From Tritrichomonas musculus (taxonomy: Eukaryota > Parabasalia > Tritrichomonadida > Tritrichomonadidae): a DNA stretch of 64,000 nucleotides. A program made the position numbers and the translations under genes. Shown here in pieces: positions 63,640 to 64,000 of this stretch; the stretch's first letter is position 1; the number at the start of each line of letters is the position of its first letter. The notes under the pieces were generated by a model. The model saw nothing but the letters and a program-made list of their open reading frames with translations, was not told the DNA's origin and did no database searches. Where the stretch lies: NCBI GenBank assembly GCA_039105265.1, contig JAPFFF010000009.1:3162001-3226000 (forward strand), given 5' to 3'.

Positions 63640-64000
63640 ACAGTTCAAAAAGGTAAATAAATATATACTTAACAATCAATGCAAAATAGAATGATTTATT
63701 TGATCACTATCTTTTTTGAAGCTAGAAAAATCGAATTATAAATGTGAACATATGATTAGAAATCATTAAAAAATGGTTTTTACAATTACTACTTATTGAT
63801 ATCGGTATTGCAAGTTCTAATAAAGCTTATTTTTGTATTTTATTTAGCAAAATTATTTTATTTTGAAGGAATAAACACAAGCTTTTATCAAAATAATGAT
63901 TCTCTCCGATTACCTTTTCTGAACATGTTAAATTGTACTTAAAAATTCATTAAATTAGAAATACTGGCCAAAAACATTTAATATTATCAAAAAACTGCTC
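63640..64000. other. Intergenic, AT-rich, to window end
   Basis: No feature seen. Confidence 0.4.

Overview
The window is a strongly AT-rich piece of a eukaryotic nuclear chromosome. I infer a trichomonad parabasalid, most likely Tritrichomonas or a close relative. The grounds are: almost intron-free genes with very short leaders; one spliced gene with a GTATGT donor and a CTAAC branch motif only a few bases before the AG acceptor (the trichomonad intron style); and a typical gene mix of Rab GTPases, TKL/AGC/CAMK-type kinases, R2R3 Myb, Sel1 repeats and LRR proteins, set among many DNA transposons. No rRNA, tRNA or CRISPR was recognised. The species is an inference.

Layout. 0-13.7 kb: an exportin-T-like karyopherin, a CARMIL-like PH/LRR protein with a Lys/Glu-rich tail, a type I surface protein with a Phe-x5 repeat stalk, and an orphan gene. 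13.7-18.4 kb: decayed DNA with a nearly perfect large inverted repeat, a broken Sel1-repeat gene and a broken gene built of 39-residue repeats. 19.5-35.1 kb: a conserved block with a TKL kinase, a Rab32-like GTPase, an unknown 834-residue protein, an LRRC56/ODA8-like flagellar protein, a PH-AGC kinase (PKB type), a Rab2/4/14-like GTPase, and a CAMKL/AMPK-type kinase carrying a 460-bp intron.

35.8-48.8 kb: mobile DNA. A deleted hAT transposon is followed at once by the most striking object here, a 12.2-kb foldback element (36629-48810). It has a MULE-type DDE/SWIM transposase in the middle, apparently identical unique ends of about 330 bp, and between ends and transposase two inverted arrays of one 135-bp unit, 18 copies on the left and 50 on the right. 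The unit length is a multiple of three and one frame is open through both arrays, giving apparent ORFs of 840 and 2262 residues that lack any in-frame ATG.

49.3-56 kb: an R2R3 Myb gene, a divergent Rab lacking its catalytic Gln and prenylation Cys, and an ENTH/VHS protein resembling tepsin/MTV1. 57-64 kb: transposon graveyard, with a broken second MULE-type transposase, a 598-bp hAT-type MITE with a perfect 8-bp target duplication, a Tc1-like DD34E element, a truncated second copy of the MITE seen at 24.3 kb, a 36-bp perfect-stem GGCGCC hairpin and a 12-bp minisatellite.

Functional links: the host genes cover vesicle traffic (three Rabs, ENTH/VHS), signalling (three kinases), nuclear export, actin regulation and flagellar assembly. 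They lie on both strands with no operon-like order. Most starts were set at the first ATG of the frame.
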